This document shows positions 42,435 to 54,000 of a DNA stretch of 64,000 nucleotides, piece by piece. A program made the position numbers and the translations under genes. Numbering within the stretch: the first letter of the stretch is position 1; each line of letters begins with the position of its first letter. The stretch is from contig JABTUJ010000009.1 in the NCBI GenBank assembly GCA_015075445.1, forward strand, positions 62,001 through 126,000, written 5' to 3'. The notes beneath the pieces are model-generated. The model ran no database searches and was not told the origin of the DNA. It saw only the letters and a program-made list of their open reading frames with translations. The DNA comes from Verrucomicrobiales bacterium (GTDB taxonomy: Bacteria > Verrucomicrobiota > Verrucomicrobiia > Limisphaerales > J093).

Positions 42435-43592
42435 ATGGCAACGGTTCGTCTCGGCATCATCGGCCTCGGCAACATCGGCAAGTACCACGCCGATTACCTC
42501 CTCAACGGCAAGGTCCACCGCGCCCAACTCACCGCCGTCGCCGACGCCCTCGCCCCCCTCGACCCCTGGTCCGCCCAAGGCCTCAAGACCTTCACCGACG
42601 GCGAAGCCCTCATCCGCTCCGGTGACGTCGACGCCGTCCTCATCGCCACCCCCCACTACCAGCACACCACCCTCGGCATCGCCGCCCTCGAGGCCGGCCG
42701 CCATGTCATGGTCGAGAAACCCATCTCGGTGCACAAGGCCGACGCCGAACGCCTCCTCGCCGCCCACCAGCGCCATCCTCAGCCCGTCTTCGCCGCCATG
42801 TTCCAACTGCGCACCGAACCGCGCTACCTCAAGATCCGGCGCCTCATCCAGACCGGCGAGCTCGGCGCCCTCGTGCGCGTAAGCTGGATCATCACCGACT
42901 GGTTCCGCACCGAGGTCTATTACGCCAGCGGCGGATGGCGCGCCACCTGGAAGGGCGAGGGCGGCGGCGTCCTGCTCAACCAGTGCCCGCACAACCTCGA
43001 CATCCTCCAGTGGCTCTGCGGCATGCCCGCCCGCGTGCGCGGCTTCTGCCAACTGGGCCGCTACCACCACATCGAGGTCGAGGACAACGTCACGGCCTAC
43101 CTCGAATGGGCGTCGGGCGCCACCGGCGTCTTCATCACTTCCACCGGCGAGGCCCCCGGCACCAACCGCTTCGAGCTCTGCGGCACCCGCGGCAAGCTCG
43201 TCCTCGAAAACAACCGGCTCACCTTCACCCGCAACGAGACCGACATGGTCGAGTTCAGCCGGGACGCCAAGACCGGCTTCGCGCGGCCCGAGGTCTGGAA
43301 CGTCGATATCCCCTTCGACAACGCCCCCGCCCAGCACGCGACGCTCACCCAGAACTTCGTCGATGCCATCCTCGACGGCGCGCCGCTCATCGCCCCCGCC
43401 ACCGAGGGGCTGAACTCCGTCGAGCTCGCCAACGCCGCCCTCTACTCGTCGCTGACCCATCAGACGGTCGAGCTGCCGCTCGACGGCGTGGCTTACGAAC
43501 AGAAGCTCGAGGCGCTCATCGCCGCCTCGCGCCACGAGAAGAAGGTGGTGCAGGTGCAGAACGAGGACTTCACCAAGTCCTTTGTCCGGTAG
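42435..43592 (+). CDS. Gfo/Idh/MocA-family oxidoreductase
   Basis: A 385-residue NAD(P)-binding protein. The Rossmann motif is LGIIGLGNIGKYHADYLL. MVEKPISVHKADAERLL carries the EKP motif, and GEGGGVLLNQCPHNLDILQW contains the H of the D/H pair used as catalytic acid/base in the family. The EVWNVDIPFDNAPAQHATLT part is shared with myo-inositol/glucoside 3-dehydrogenase-like members common in Verrucomicrobia and Planctomycetes. It stands alone and ends at a module A palindrome. Substrate is probably a sugar or cyclitol. Confidence 0.9.
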   Translation: MATVRLGIIGLGNIGKYHADYLLNGKVHRAQLTAVADALAPLDPWSAQGLKTFTDGEALIRSGDVDAVLIATPHYQHTTLGIAALEAGRHVMVEKPISVHKADAERLLAAHQRHPQPVFAAMFQLRTEPRYLKIRRLIQTGELGALVRVSWIITDWFRTEVYYASGGWRATWKGEGGGVLLNQCPHNLDILQWLCGMPARVRGFCQLGRYHHIEVEDNVTAYLEWASGATGVFITSTGEAPGTNRFELCGTRGKLVLENNRLTFTRNETDMVEFSRDAKTGFARPEVWNVDIPFDNAPAQHATLTQNFVDAILDGAPLIAPATEGLNSVELANAALYSSLTHQTVELPLDGVAYEQKLEALIAASRHEKKVVQVQNEDFTKSFVR

Positions 43593-43630
43593 CGGGGCTG
43601 CCTCGGCGATTCCCTTCCCGCTCCTCCCCC

Positions 43631-43688
43631 GTAGGCGCCGACGTCAGGAGGCGAAGGGGGCACTTCGCCTCCTGACGTCGGCGCCTAC
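43631..43688. repeat. Dispersed palindrome, module A family (copy 4), perfect 26-bp stem
   Basis: GTAGGCGCCGACGTCAGGAG plus GCGAAG (43631-43656) and its exact reverse complement (43663-43688) are separated by six bases. It lies between two converging genes (oxidoreductase and uppS), a position where it could act as a bidirectional terminator, though there is no U-tract. Confidence 0.9.
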
Positions 43689-43719
43689 CCGTGGGCTCGA
43701 CCTGCGCAGCCAGCGCCGT

Positions 43720-44452
43720 TCACAGCCCGCCGTAGCGGCGGTGGCGGCGGGTGTACCCCTCGAGCGCCTGAAGAACTGGGCCTTGCGGAAGTCCGGCCAG
43801 AGCGTGGGGTGACGACAAACCTGGCGTAGGAGATCTGCCAGAGCAGGAAATTGCTGATGCGGAGTTCGCCGCTGGTCCGGATGAGCAGGTCGGGGTCAGG
43901 GTAGTTGTGCGTGTACAGGTGCTGGGCCACCGCCTGCTCGTTGATCTCCTCCGGGTCCAGTTGGCCGGCCTTGACCTTGTGGGCCAGGCGGCGGATGGCC
44001 TCGACGATCTCCGTGCGACCCCCGTAGCTGAGGGCCAGGATGAGCGTCAGGCCGTTGTTGCGGGCGAGGGCGGCCCGGGTGTTCTGGAGCTGGGCCTGGA
44101 CGAACTCCGGGAGGCGATAGATCTGGCCGATGGCCTCGAGGCGCACGTTGTTCCGGTTCAGCTCGCCGATCCGTTCTTCAGGTACCGCGCCAGGTACTTC
44201 ATCAGCGTGTCCACCTCGTCCTTCGGCCGCCGCCAGTTCTCGATCGAAACGCATACAGCGTGAGGTACTTGATCCCCAGTTCGCCCGCGGCCCGCACAAT
44301 GACCCGCACCGACTCTGCTCCAACGCGGTGCCCTCGACGCGCGGGAGGTGGCGTTGTTTGGCCCAGCGCCCGTTGCCGTCCATGATGATGGCCACGTGCG
44401 TGGGGAGATTCGCCAGCGCCGGCGGGCTGAGGTGCGGGGACGGAGGGCTCAT
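43720..44452 (-). CDS. uppS: Undecaprenyl diphosphate synthase, five frameshifts
   Basis: UppS makes the C55 lipid carrier for peptidoglycan and O-antigen. In successive frames one reads HVAIIMDGNGRWAKQRHLPR, HRVGAESVRVIVRAAGELGI, YAFSIENWRRPKDEVDTLMK, ELNRNNVRLEAIGQIYRLPE, DPDLLIRTSGELRISNFLLW and TLWPDFRKAQFF, then RALEGYTRRHRRYGGL and a stop at 43720. The breaks fall at short runs near 44331 (C), 44247 (A), 44171 (C), 43806 (G) and 43767 (C), each fixed by adding one base. This yields 245 residues, the normal length. The catalytic aspartate of MDGNGRW is intact. An essential gene with only homopolymer losses points to sequence error. Confidence 0.88.
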
Positions 44453-44494
44453 GCGCCGGCGGCCGGTCCCCGCGGGCGGGGAGCCGGTCGGGGT

Positions 44495-45760
44495 TCACAG
44501 GTGGATGGTCTGATCGCGGGCGGGTCCGACCGAGACAATGCCGAGCTTGGCGTTCGAGAGTTCCGCCAGGGCGCGGAGATACGCCCGGCACTTGGCCGGG
44601 AGTTTCTTCCACTCGCGGATCCCGTCGGTGGGCGTGCGCCAGCCCGGGAACTCGGCGTAGACCGGTTCGCAGGCCGCGAGCACTTCGAGGTCGCACGGCA
44701 CGTGGGAGAGCGTCTCGGTCCCGCGCCGGTACCCGATGCAGATCTTGAGGGTCTCGAGCGTGTCGAGGCTGTCGACATTCGTGACCGCGAGCGTGTCGAT
44801 CCCATTGACCATCGTGGCGTGGCGCGTGACGACGCTGTCGGCCCAACCCGCAGCGGCGCGGGCGGCCGGTGGTGGCGCCGAACTCGCGGCCCATGCCGTG
44901 CAGGAGATCGGCGATCTCGGCGTTTTCCGTGGAAAGGGACCTTCCCCGACGCGGGTGGTGTAGGCCTTCATGACGCCGACCACGCGGTCCATCCGGTTGG
45001 GCGGCACGCCGGAGCCGGTGCAGGTGCCGCTTACGGTCGTGTTCGACGACGTGACAAACGGGTAAGTGCCGTGGTCGATGTCGAGGAACGTGCCCTGCGC
45101 CCCTCGAAAAGCACCGCGGCGCCGCGCTGGGTGGCCTCGTGAAGGAGCACCACCGTCGAGGTGACGAAGGGCTGGAGCCGGTCGCCAGCCGCCCGGTAGG
45201 CCGCGTGGACCTTGGCAAAGGAGAGCGGCTTGGCGCCGAAGGCCTTGAGGACCTGGTTGTTTTCAGCGAGCCGCTGCCGGAGCAGGGCCTCGAACCGGGG
45301 CGGGTTGATCAGATCCACCATGCGGAGGCCCACCCGCGCGGCCTTGTCGCCGTAGGCCGGACCGATGCCCCGTTTGGTGGTGCCGATCTTGTGCTTGCCC
45401 TGCGGAGCTCGCGCTGCTCGTCCAGCAGGCGGTGGTAGGGCAGGACGAGGTGAGCGGTCTCACTGACGAACAGCTTGCCGGCCACGGTGACCCCGGCGGC
45501 CTCGAGCATCGCGATCTCCTCGACGAGGCTCAGCGGGTCGATGACGACGCCGTTGCCGATGACACACCGCTTGTCCGGCCACAGAATGCCGGAGGGCACG
45601 AGATGGAGGACGAACTCTTGGGGCCGATGAAGACGGTGTGGCCGGCGTTGTTGCCGCCAGCGGTCCGCACGATCAGGTCCGAGCGCTCGGCGAGGACGTC
45701 GATGATCTTGCCTTTGCCTTCATCGCCCCATTGGGCGCCCACAAGGATCGTGTTGGCCAT
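44495..45760 (-). CDS. purA: Adenylosuccinate synthetase, five frameshifts
   Basis: PurA condenses IMP and aspartate using GTP. The start is intact ([34 protein letters not shown]). Later pieces in other frames are [60 protein letters not shown] followed by TGRPRRCG, and [20 protein letters not shown]. Shifts are near 45617, 45398, 45100 and 44931 (one base missing each) and 44845 (one extra or two missing). Repaired length is 422 residues. The gene is 42 bp from uppS, with no other sign of decay, so the frameshifts are probably artefacts. Confidence 0.88.
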
Positions 45761-45801
45761 AAACTGGCTGGGCTGAGGACAGGGAGGCGCGCGGCAGCGG
45801 G

Positions 45802-46582
45802 TTACTCCGGGGCCGGCGGGGCATTCGTCGGAACGGTCAGAATCGTGGCGGTGCCGTCGCGCCGAATCTCGACGTTCAGGTCGGGACCGGAAGCGGCATC
45901 GGCCGGGCGCACGCCGCGCAACGGGGTTTCGCCGGGTCGCCCCGGTTCGGCCCCGTAGAGGTTCCGGCGCAGGTTTTCGATCTGCCGGGCCACGGAAAGC
46001 TGGTCCCGGAGATGGACGATCTGCTCGCGCAGGGCGACGACGTCACTCAGGCGTTGTTCCATCTCGGCCTTCTCGGTCTGCAGCCGGTGAAGTTCCTCGA
46101 GGAGAAAATCGCGGTCGCCCTCGGCGGCATCGAGTTTCTGCCGGGTCAGGGTGATCTGGCCTTCGAGGGACGTGATGGCGCCGCGCATCTCGTTGGCCTG
46201 CCGGTCCAGCGAGGAGTTCTGGCCTTCGAGCTCGGCGATGCGGCCTTCCCGCTTGGCGAGCTCGGTTTCCTTCTCCTTATGGACTGGGTGGCGGCCTGCA
46301 CGGCGGTCTCGGTGCGTGCCAGGACTTCCTTGGTCTGGCTGAGCTGCTGGGCCGTCTGCTCGAGGCTCGCGCGGGTCACGTCCACGTCCTGGCGCAGCTT
46401 GAGGTCTGCGACTCGAGCTGCTCACGCTGGGACTTGGTGTCCTCGAGATCCCTGGCCAGCTCCTGGATGCGCGCTTCGGCCGCCCGCTGGGCGCTGGCGG
46501 CCTGATTGTGCCGGACGACCAGGCTGACGAGGAGGCCGAGACACAGCAGGATCAGGATGACGACTGGTGCCTTCGAGTTCAT
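45802..46582 (-). CDS. Membrane-anchored coiled-coil protein, two frameshifts
   Basis: Starts [20 protein letters not shown], one N-terminal membrane anchor. About 180 residues of heptad-rich helix follow ([80 protein letters not shown]). The C-terminal tail ends [20 protein letters not shown]. Frame changes near 46403 and 46277 are each repaired by one base, giving 260 residues. It is upstream of purA by 41 bp and divergent from the ABC transporter. The function is unknown. Confidence 0.75.
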
Positions 46583-46709
46583 TTGCGGGCAATCTTCTGG
46601 TTTTTACCCCGCAACGCAAGTCTGTTCGCCGGAGTCGGTTCATGGCCCGGCCGCGCCCCGAGAAAATGCCTCGCCCCGGGCGCCCCGCTTCGCATACTGC
46701 CCGGAGCCG

Positions 46710-48556
46710 ATGGTCCGTTCCTGTTCGAGCTCCTGCGCTGGGCGCGGCCCTACCGGACCCGCCTGGGTCTGGGCATCGCGTTCGGCGTGGTGGCGGGCCT
46801 GAACGAAGTGCTGCTGGTGCTGGCGATCTACTTCGTGTTCGCCGTGATCTTCCCGCAGACGGGCGCCCAGGAAATCCAGGCGGCCCTCGAACGACTGGCG
46901 GTGTTCCTGCCCGGCGTGGCCCGCTTCCTGGGCGATCGCGTCCAGGAGCTGAGCCTCGCACCCACGGTCCCGACCGTGGTGCTGGTCGTTTCCGTCATCC
47001 CCGCGGTGATGAGCTGCGCGGCACGGTCAGCTACCTGAACATCTACCTCCTGGAATGGGTGGCCATCCGGGTGGTGACGGACTTTCGCGGCCGGCTGCTC
47101 CGCCATCTGCTCGACCTGCCGCTCAGCTTCCACAGCCGCTCGAGCACGGGGGAATTAATGTCGCGCCTGGCCAACGACGTCGTGACCCTCCACGGGGCGC
47201 TGGCGAACTCGCTGGTTGCGTTGATTAAAGACCCCGTGGCGCTGCTGGCGTTTGTGGTCTACCAGATCACGCAGCAGCCGAGGCTCACGCTCCTGTCGCT
47301 GATCATTTTCCCGGCCTGCCTGATTCCGGTGATCGTCTATGCCCGCAAGATCCGGAAGTCGTCCGAGGCCATCCAGAACGAAACCGCGGCCGTCTTCGAG
47401 GGGATCCACGAAGGCCCCAGCGGCGTGCGCATCGTCAAGGCGTACAACCTCGAACCCGTGGTCGAGGACCAGTACCGTCGCAACAACGCGCGGTTTCTCA
47501 GCCAGTTCATGCGCGTCACTCGCGCCAGCGAACTGCCCGGGCCGATGATCGAGTTCTTCGGCATGATCGGCGCCGCGGCCCTGCTGGGGGTCATCGCCCC
47601 GGCGGGAGCAGCGGACGAGCGCCGCCGGGTTCATGGCCTTCATCTCGGCCATCATGCTGATGTACGCCCGGATCAAGTCCGTGATCCGCATGTACAACCG
47701 CCTGCTGCAGGCCCGCGCCGCCAGCCAGCGCGTCTTCCGCCTGCTCGAGTTGCGCTCCGATCTGGTGGAGCCGGCGCATCCCCTGCCGCTCCACGCCGCC
47801 GGCCAGGACATCCGCTTCGAGCACGTGGACTTTGAGTACGGCGACCAGCCGGTGTTGCGCGACATCGACCTCACCGTCAAGGCCGGTCAACTCGTGGCGT
47901 TGGTCGGCGCCAGCGGCTCGGGGAAGACCACCCTCACCAACCTTCTCCTCCGCTTCTACGACCCGAAACGCGGCCGGGTCTGCATCGGGGACCGCGACCT
48001 GCGTGAGGTGGCCACCCCGGAGCTCCGTCGCCAGATCGCCGTGGTCACCCAGGAGACCATCCTCTTCAACGACACCATCCACCGCAATATCGAGCTGGTC
48101 GCCCCGGCGCCGCCCCCGCCGAGATCGAGGCCGCCGCCCGCCACGCCCACGCCCATGACTTCATCATGGCCCAACCCCGAGGCTACGACACCGTCATCGG
48201 CGAACGCGGCGGCAACCTCTCCGGCGGCCAGCGCCAGCGCCTCGCCATCGCCCGGGCCCTCCTGCGCAACGCCCCCATCCTCGTGCTCGATGAAGCCACC
48301 AGCGCCCTGGACACCGAATCCGAGCGGCTCGTTCAGGCCGCTCTCGACCAGCTCATGGAGGGCCGCACCACCATCTGCATCGCCCACCGCCTCCACTGTC
48401 GTCCACGCCGACCTCATCGTCGTCCTGGCCGAAGGCCGAATCGTCGAAACCGGCCGGCACGCCGAGCTCCTCGCCCGGGACGGCCACTACCGCCGGCTCT
48501 ACGAGCTTCAGTTCCAGACCCCGGCAGCCGAACGCGCGCCAGCGAACCTGGCTTGA
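46710..48556 (+). CDS. MsbA-like ABC transporter (membrane plus ATPase domains), about five frameshifts
   Basis: A lipid- or drug-exporter half-transporter. In pieces one sees [60 protein letters not shown] then [29 protein letters not shown], and the ATPase with [38 protein letters not shown] and [19 protein letters not shown]. Breaks are near 46719, 47016, 47600, 48115 and 48392, each a one- or two-base change. Repair gives about 617 residues, the expected size. The start is uncertain: ATG 46710 needs one more base restored; ATG 46666 is an alternative. Divergent from the coiled-coil gene. Confidence 0.8.
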
Positions 48557-48590
48557 ACTCGTCGGATCGGCTCCCCCCGGGACCGTGGGT

Positions 48591-50905
48591 TCAGAGCCGC
48601 CGGACCTCGATCCACGCGCGCGCCTCAGCCCCCGTCCGCTCGTCCTGCGCCACCAGCTCATGGCGTCCCTCCGCAAGCCACGCTTCGGGAGTGCCCGACG
48701 CGCCGGTGATCGTCAGCGTCGGGCTGTGCCAGCGAACCTGCCCCGCCGCCAGGGCGCGCAGGCGCAGCCGCCGCCCCGCCTCCGGCAGGTCTGGATCGAG
48801 CACAAACACCGCCCCGGACAGCGGCTGCGTGATGCGGAACTCCGCCGGCGGCACCTCGTCGTCGTCCAGCCAAACCCGCGCCGCCAGCGATTGACCGTGG
48901 TGCAGAAACCAGTCTCGATACGCGGCCGGTAACCGGACCCGACCCGCCGCGTCGTAGTCAGTGGCCGTCTCCCGAGGCGGCAGGGCGGTCGCCAGAAAGC
49001 GTTCGCGGAGCGCGTCGGGACGGCCAGGATCCACCTGTCTGCCGGTCAGCGGATGGATGGCCAGCTCGACCAACGGCGTCGGCGGCGGGTACCAGCTCGT
49101 GCCGAAACGCTCGTGCAGGTGGTTCATCAGTTCCTGCAGGACGGGCGCCGCCCCGCTCACGCCGGAGATCTCCTGCATGGGTGTCCCGTCGAAGTTGCCC
49201 ACCCAGACGGCGACGACGAATTCCGGGGTGTACCCGAACGCCCAGTTGTCGCGAAACGCCGTGCTGGTGCCCGTCTTGCACGCCACGGGGAAGTCGAAGC
49301 GCAAGGGTGAATCCAGCCCGAACGCCCGAGCCCGCGCGGCGTTGTCGCTGAGGATGTCGGCCACCAGCCAGGCGGGGCCGGCCTCGAATACCCGCGGGTC
49401 CCGGGACGCCTTCGCAGCCGCGGCGGCGCCCACCGGCGTGTCCGCGAGCAGCCGGTACGGGCGGTGGAGGCCCAGCCGCGCCAGACAGGCATAGGCGTTG
49501 GCCAGCTCGAGCAGGCGCGCCTCCGCGTTGCCAATCGTCAGCCCCAGCCCGTAGAACGCCGGCGGCTGATCGAGGGTGGTGAGCCCGCACGCCTGCAACC
49601 GCTCGAGCAGCACGCCCGGCCCGCCAATCGCCTCGAGCACTTTCACCGCCGGGATGTTCAGCGAGTTGGCCAGTGCCTCCCGGTAACGGGTCGGGCCCTG
49701 ACAACGCTGATCGTAGTTGAGCGGCGCGAACACACCCGTCGGCGTGGCGAAGTCCGTCGGCACATCGGCCACGATCGTGGCAGGGGTGGCGCCCTGTTCC
49801 AGCGCGATCAAGTACGTGAAGGGTTTGAAGGTCGAGCCGGCCGAGCGCCGGGCCCAGGCCCCGTTCACCTGGCCCGCCGGGACCGCGAAGAAATCCGGGG
49901 AGCCGACCAGCGCCCGCACGTCGCCGGTGGGGACGTCGAGGATCACCACGGCTCCGTGGCGGGCCTGATGGGGACGGAGGCGATCGAGCTGGCGACGCAG
50001 GACCTGCTCGGCCCGCCGCTGCAGCCCGAGGTCGAGCGTCGTCGCCAGCGGCCCTCCGCCGTGCGCGGCCAACACGGGGGCATGCGTCTGCAGGACCAGG
50101 TCGGCGAAGTGCGGCGCGAGGAAGTCCGCGACCGGGGAGCGCAGCCGCAGGGGCGCCGCGCAGGCGCGGGCGTATTCGGCCTCGGTCAGCCGTCCCGCGG
50201 CGCGCATCCGGGCGAGGATCCATTGCTGTCGTTGGCGGGCGCGTTCGAAGTTGCGGTGGGGATTGAGACGGTGGGTGCCTGCGGCAGGCCGGCCAGGAAC
50301 GCGGCCTCGGCCGGGCTCAGGTCCGGCAGGCGCCGGTCGAAGTAGAAGGCGGCGGCGGCGGCGCATCCCCGGCGGCGGTTGCCGTAGTCGATCCGGTTCA
50401 GGTAGGCGGTGAGGATCTGTTGCTTGGACCAGATCTGTTCCAGGCGCAGAGCCTGGAGGGACTCGAGGAGTTTCGGAAACAGGGTTCGCGGCCGCGGCTG
50501 GACCTGTTTGATGAGCTGCTGCGTGAGGGTCGAGGCGCCCGACACGACGCGGCGGTGCCGCAGAAGCTGGCCCGTGGCCCGCAGGGTGGCGCGCCAGTCC
50601 ACGCCATCGTGCTTCCAGAAGCGCTGGTCCTCCGCGGCCAGGGTGGCGTCGATCAGGCATTGCGGGATCTCGGCCAGCGAAGCGGTTTGACTGACAAAGT
50701 CCTCCACCGCGCTGACCTCACGCAGCGAACGCCCGTGGCGATCCGTCAGCTCAACCGCGGGGGGAAGCGGGAGGTACAGACCCGCTGGCAGCGGCACGCA
50801 GCGCAGCGCCACCCATGCGGCCAACGGCAGAACCAGCAGCAGTACCAATCCGAGCCACTGGACACCCCGCCTTTGTCCGGACAGCCGGGTTCCCTCGCCC
50901 GGCAC
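48591..50905 (-). CDS. pbpC: Penicillin-binding protein 1C, one frameshift
   Basis: Class A PBP with glycosyltransferase and transpeptidase domains. The start (GTG 50905) gives a membrane anchor [20 protein letters not shown]. The glycosyltransferase motifs are [30 protein letters not shown] and [15 protein letters not shown]. After LPQAPT the frame shifts near 50270 (one base missing), continuing [17 protein letters not shown]. The transpeptidase has the nucleophile in [11 protein letters not shown] in [11 protein letters not shown] and KTGTS. A BiPBP_C-like domain ends the protein. Repaired length is 771. It lies downstream of the alpha-2-macroglobulin gene, the pbpC/yfhM pairing known in other bacteria. 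Confidence 0.93.
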
Positions 50906-50940
50906 GCTCCGTTCGAGCTCAGGGGCCTTGAACCCTCCCC

Positions 50941-50959
50941 GCCGGGTCGGGGACCCGGC
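50941..50959. repeat. Short hairpin GCCGGGTC-GGG-GACCCGGC
   Basis: Perfect 8-bp stem with a 3-base loop, between pbpC and the alpha-2-macroglobulin gene (50906-51036). There is no T-run. Its core matches that of the inverted repeat at 3162-3196. Attenuation between the two genes is possible but unproven. Confidence 0.5.
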
Positions 50960-51036
50960 CTACAGGTTGCAGGCCCGGTAATGCCCTCACCGGGCGGTTC
51001 GCGGAAGCTGGACAGGGGCTTCCTCATGGCCACCCT

Positions 51037-54000
51037 TCACTCGCCGACAAACGTCTCGACGTGCCCGGCCGGCGTCAGACCGAAACGCTCGGGCTGATAC
51101 ATCGCCTCGACCTTCGCCGCCGGGGCGAGCGCCTTGCCAGCCGCGCGTACACGGGCCAGATAACGCACCGTGTAGTGCCCCGGCGCGAGGCGGTCACAGA
51201 AGAACAGCGCCCGGTCGGCCCGCAGTTCGCGGAAGTCGCTGATCCAGTCCGCGGTCAACTCGGCCCCGGCCGCCGCCTGCCGCGACGCAAACTCGGGTTG
51301 CAGCGGCTCGAACAACGCAGGCAACGGATCGTCGAGCGCGAGGAAGTAGGCCGGTTGCCGGACCTCGAGCCGGAGGCTCACCAGCACGCGATCGCCCACC
51401 CGCGCCTGGGCGAACTCACGCACCGACCCGTCCTCGGCCACGAGGTCATACCGTCGTTGGAGGGCGAAACCGCGATCCTGTGCCGGCGGGGCGACTTCGC
51501 GCGCGCGTCCGGACACCGTTGCTTGCACGAACAGCCGCTGGGACGACGGGTTTTCCAGCCACAGCGGTGTCCCCGTCCCCGCGGGTGCGCTGCGGAAGGT
51601 GGTCTCAAACGTGTGCGGCGTGGCCGGCAATTCAAACGCCACGCGCTCCTCGCCCCACGCCAACGCACCGGCGATGGTGGTCCGCTCGCCTTCCACGCGC
51701 CGGGCATACTCGGCCAGCGCCAGCAAAGCCCAGGCGTTGCCCTGCGTCGTCAGCCAGTGACCCTCCCGGCGCAACGCCAGGAGTTCCTCCAGCAACCGGT
51801 CCACCTCGGCCCGGTCCGGCTCCACCCGGCACCAGGCCAGCAGGTGGATGGCCCGCTCGCGCGCCGCGCCCCCGAACCACAAGTCCTCCTGCGACGGAAG
51901 CCCGCGCTCCGGCTGAAGCAAAGCGATGGCCTGATCTCGGGCGGTGGCCGCCCGGCTCAAGGCCAGCACCGCGCGGGTCTCCGCCGACATGCGGGCGCGC
52001 TGGGCGAACAGCGCGTCGGCGTGACCTTCCTCCGGGCGTCCGGCCAACGTGAGCGCCCAGAGCGCCAGCACCCGCGCGGACAGCGTTTCGTTGTCGGGCG
52101 GAGACGCGCCCGGGGCCGAGCCGAGCGCGTTGCGCAGGTGGCGATACAGGCGGTTCATCGCGTCGGCGGGCAGACTCACGCCCTGCCGCTCGGCCAGCGC
52201 CAGCGCCATGCCGCCATAAGCGCTGAGCCAAAGCTGGGACACGCGACCGCCCGGCCAGTACGCCAGCCCGCCGTCGTCCATCTGGAGACTCAGCAGGCGG
52301 TGCACGCCGCGTTCGATGGCGACCCGCGCGTCGTCCCGCGGCCGGGCCGGCTCGGTGAAGCGTGGCGGGAAGTCGGCCAACGCCAGCCAGGGCAGCAGGC
52401 TCGAGATGGTCTGTTCGGCACATCCGTAGGGATACTGCAGCAGATGGGTGAGGGCGTCGCCGAGTTCGCCCAACCGCGTGTTCGAGACGCGCACGGTCAC
52501 CTCACGTTCGCGCGCGCCCTCGAGCAATTGCGGGTCGGCGCGGGCCAGCAGGTTGGTCCGCGGCGTCACGTTGCGGGTCAGGTGGACTTCGCGCAGCAGG
52601 GGCGCCGGATCGTACACGGTCAGCCGCGCCTCAACCGCGTCGCGGAACGCATCCTCCGCCGGCTCGAGCCACTGCGCGCGCCAGATCCACCGCGCGGGAC
52701 CGGCGCGCCGGAACTCAACCGGGAACTCGACCGTCACCACGCCGCCGGCAGGCACGCGAAGTTGCCGGGGCGAAGAGGTTTCGCCGGCGGTGCCGGGGGC
52801 AAAGACCGCGTGGTCATCCAGCTCGAGACCGATCTCGATCACGCCCTCTTGTGCCGTGCGATTATGCAGCACCGCCCGGGCGTGCAGTTGGTCGCCGAGA
52901 TTCGCAAACGCCGGGAGCGCCGGCTCGAGCTGCAGCGGCTGGTTCACGCGGAAGCCCGCGGTGCCCGTGCCGAACTGGTGCTTCGCCGTGTGCGCCACGG
53001 CCACCACCCGGTATTCCGTGAGGCTGTCCGGCGCCGGGAACTCGACGGCGAGCCGGCCGGCGGCATCCGTTCGCAGGGTCGCATTCCAGAAGGCACACGC
53101 GCGGAAATCCTGCCGCAGCCCGCGCCGGGATTTCCCGCCCCCTCCGACGAGGTAGCCTTTGTTGTGGAACCGCCACAGATCGGAATCTTCGGGCAGCAAG
53201 GCCGGGAGAGTGCCATGCGACCACACCGCCAGCGGACGCACGGCGTGGAAGAACCCCGCGGGATCGGGGACGTCGTACCCCATGAGGCTCAGCACGCCTT
53301 CGTCCACGGCGTACAACGTCACTTCGGCATCCGCGGCGGGCGCGCCGGTGCCATCCAAGACCTGGGCCGCGATGGCCACAGGCTCCCCGGGTCGTACTTC
53401 GGAGGCGGCCAGCGTGAGGGCCACGTCGAGCCGGGTCTCGGGGCGCCGGACGTTGAGCTGGCAGTACCCCAGCGCGTATTCCGGCTCTGGCAAGGCCCGG
53501 GGGCTGTTGGTCATCCCCCGCAGCAGCAGCACCGAGACATAGACCGCCGGGGCGTCCTCGACGGTGAGTGGCACGGCCACCGCCGGCGCATTGCCGGTGA
53601 GCGGGGTCAGAAAGGAGCGCATCACGCGGTCCCGTTCGACGGTCACCACCGCGGTCCCGCTGAACGGGGCCCGCACGAGCACCTGCGCGGTATCGCCCAC
53701 CACGTAATTCGTGCGATCGGGAACCAGGTCGAGCACGGCCGGGCTCCGGTAATCCCAGGCGGTGATTCCCGCGCCGCTCACGTAAACCATCATGGCCGTC
53801 ACCACTTCGCGATCGGCGGCGTCGCGGGCGCGGACCTCGAGCAGGTACGAGCCCGCTGCCGGCGCCGTCAACGTGGCTGCGGGCGGTGTCCCGGCCGGGA
53901 CTTCCCAGCGACGGCCGGTCCACACCGGCGTCTGAGTGACCGCGTCCTGCTCGCCGACCAGCACGTACTCCGGTTCGCTCCGGTAGTTCAGGCTGCCGCC

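Noticed and set aside
43631..43688. Intrinsic terminator
   Set aside because: The stem is strong but there is no U-tract on either strand, and the same sequence occurs elsewhere as a repeat family.
43720..48556. Programmed frameshifting in uppS, purA and the ABC transporter
   Set aside because: Too many sites, mostly at ordinary short homopolymers and without slippery-site context; error is simpler.
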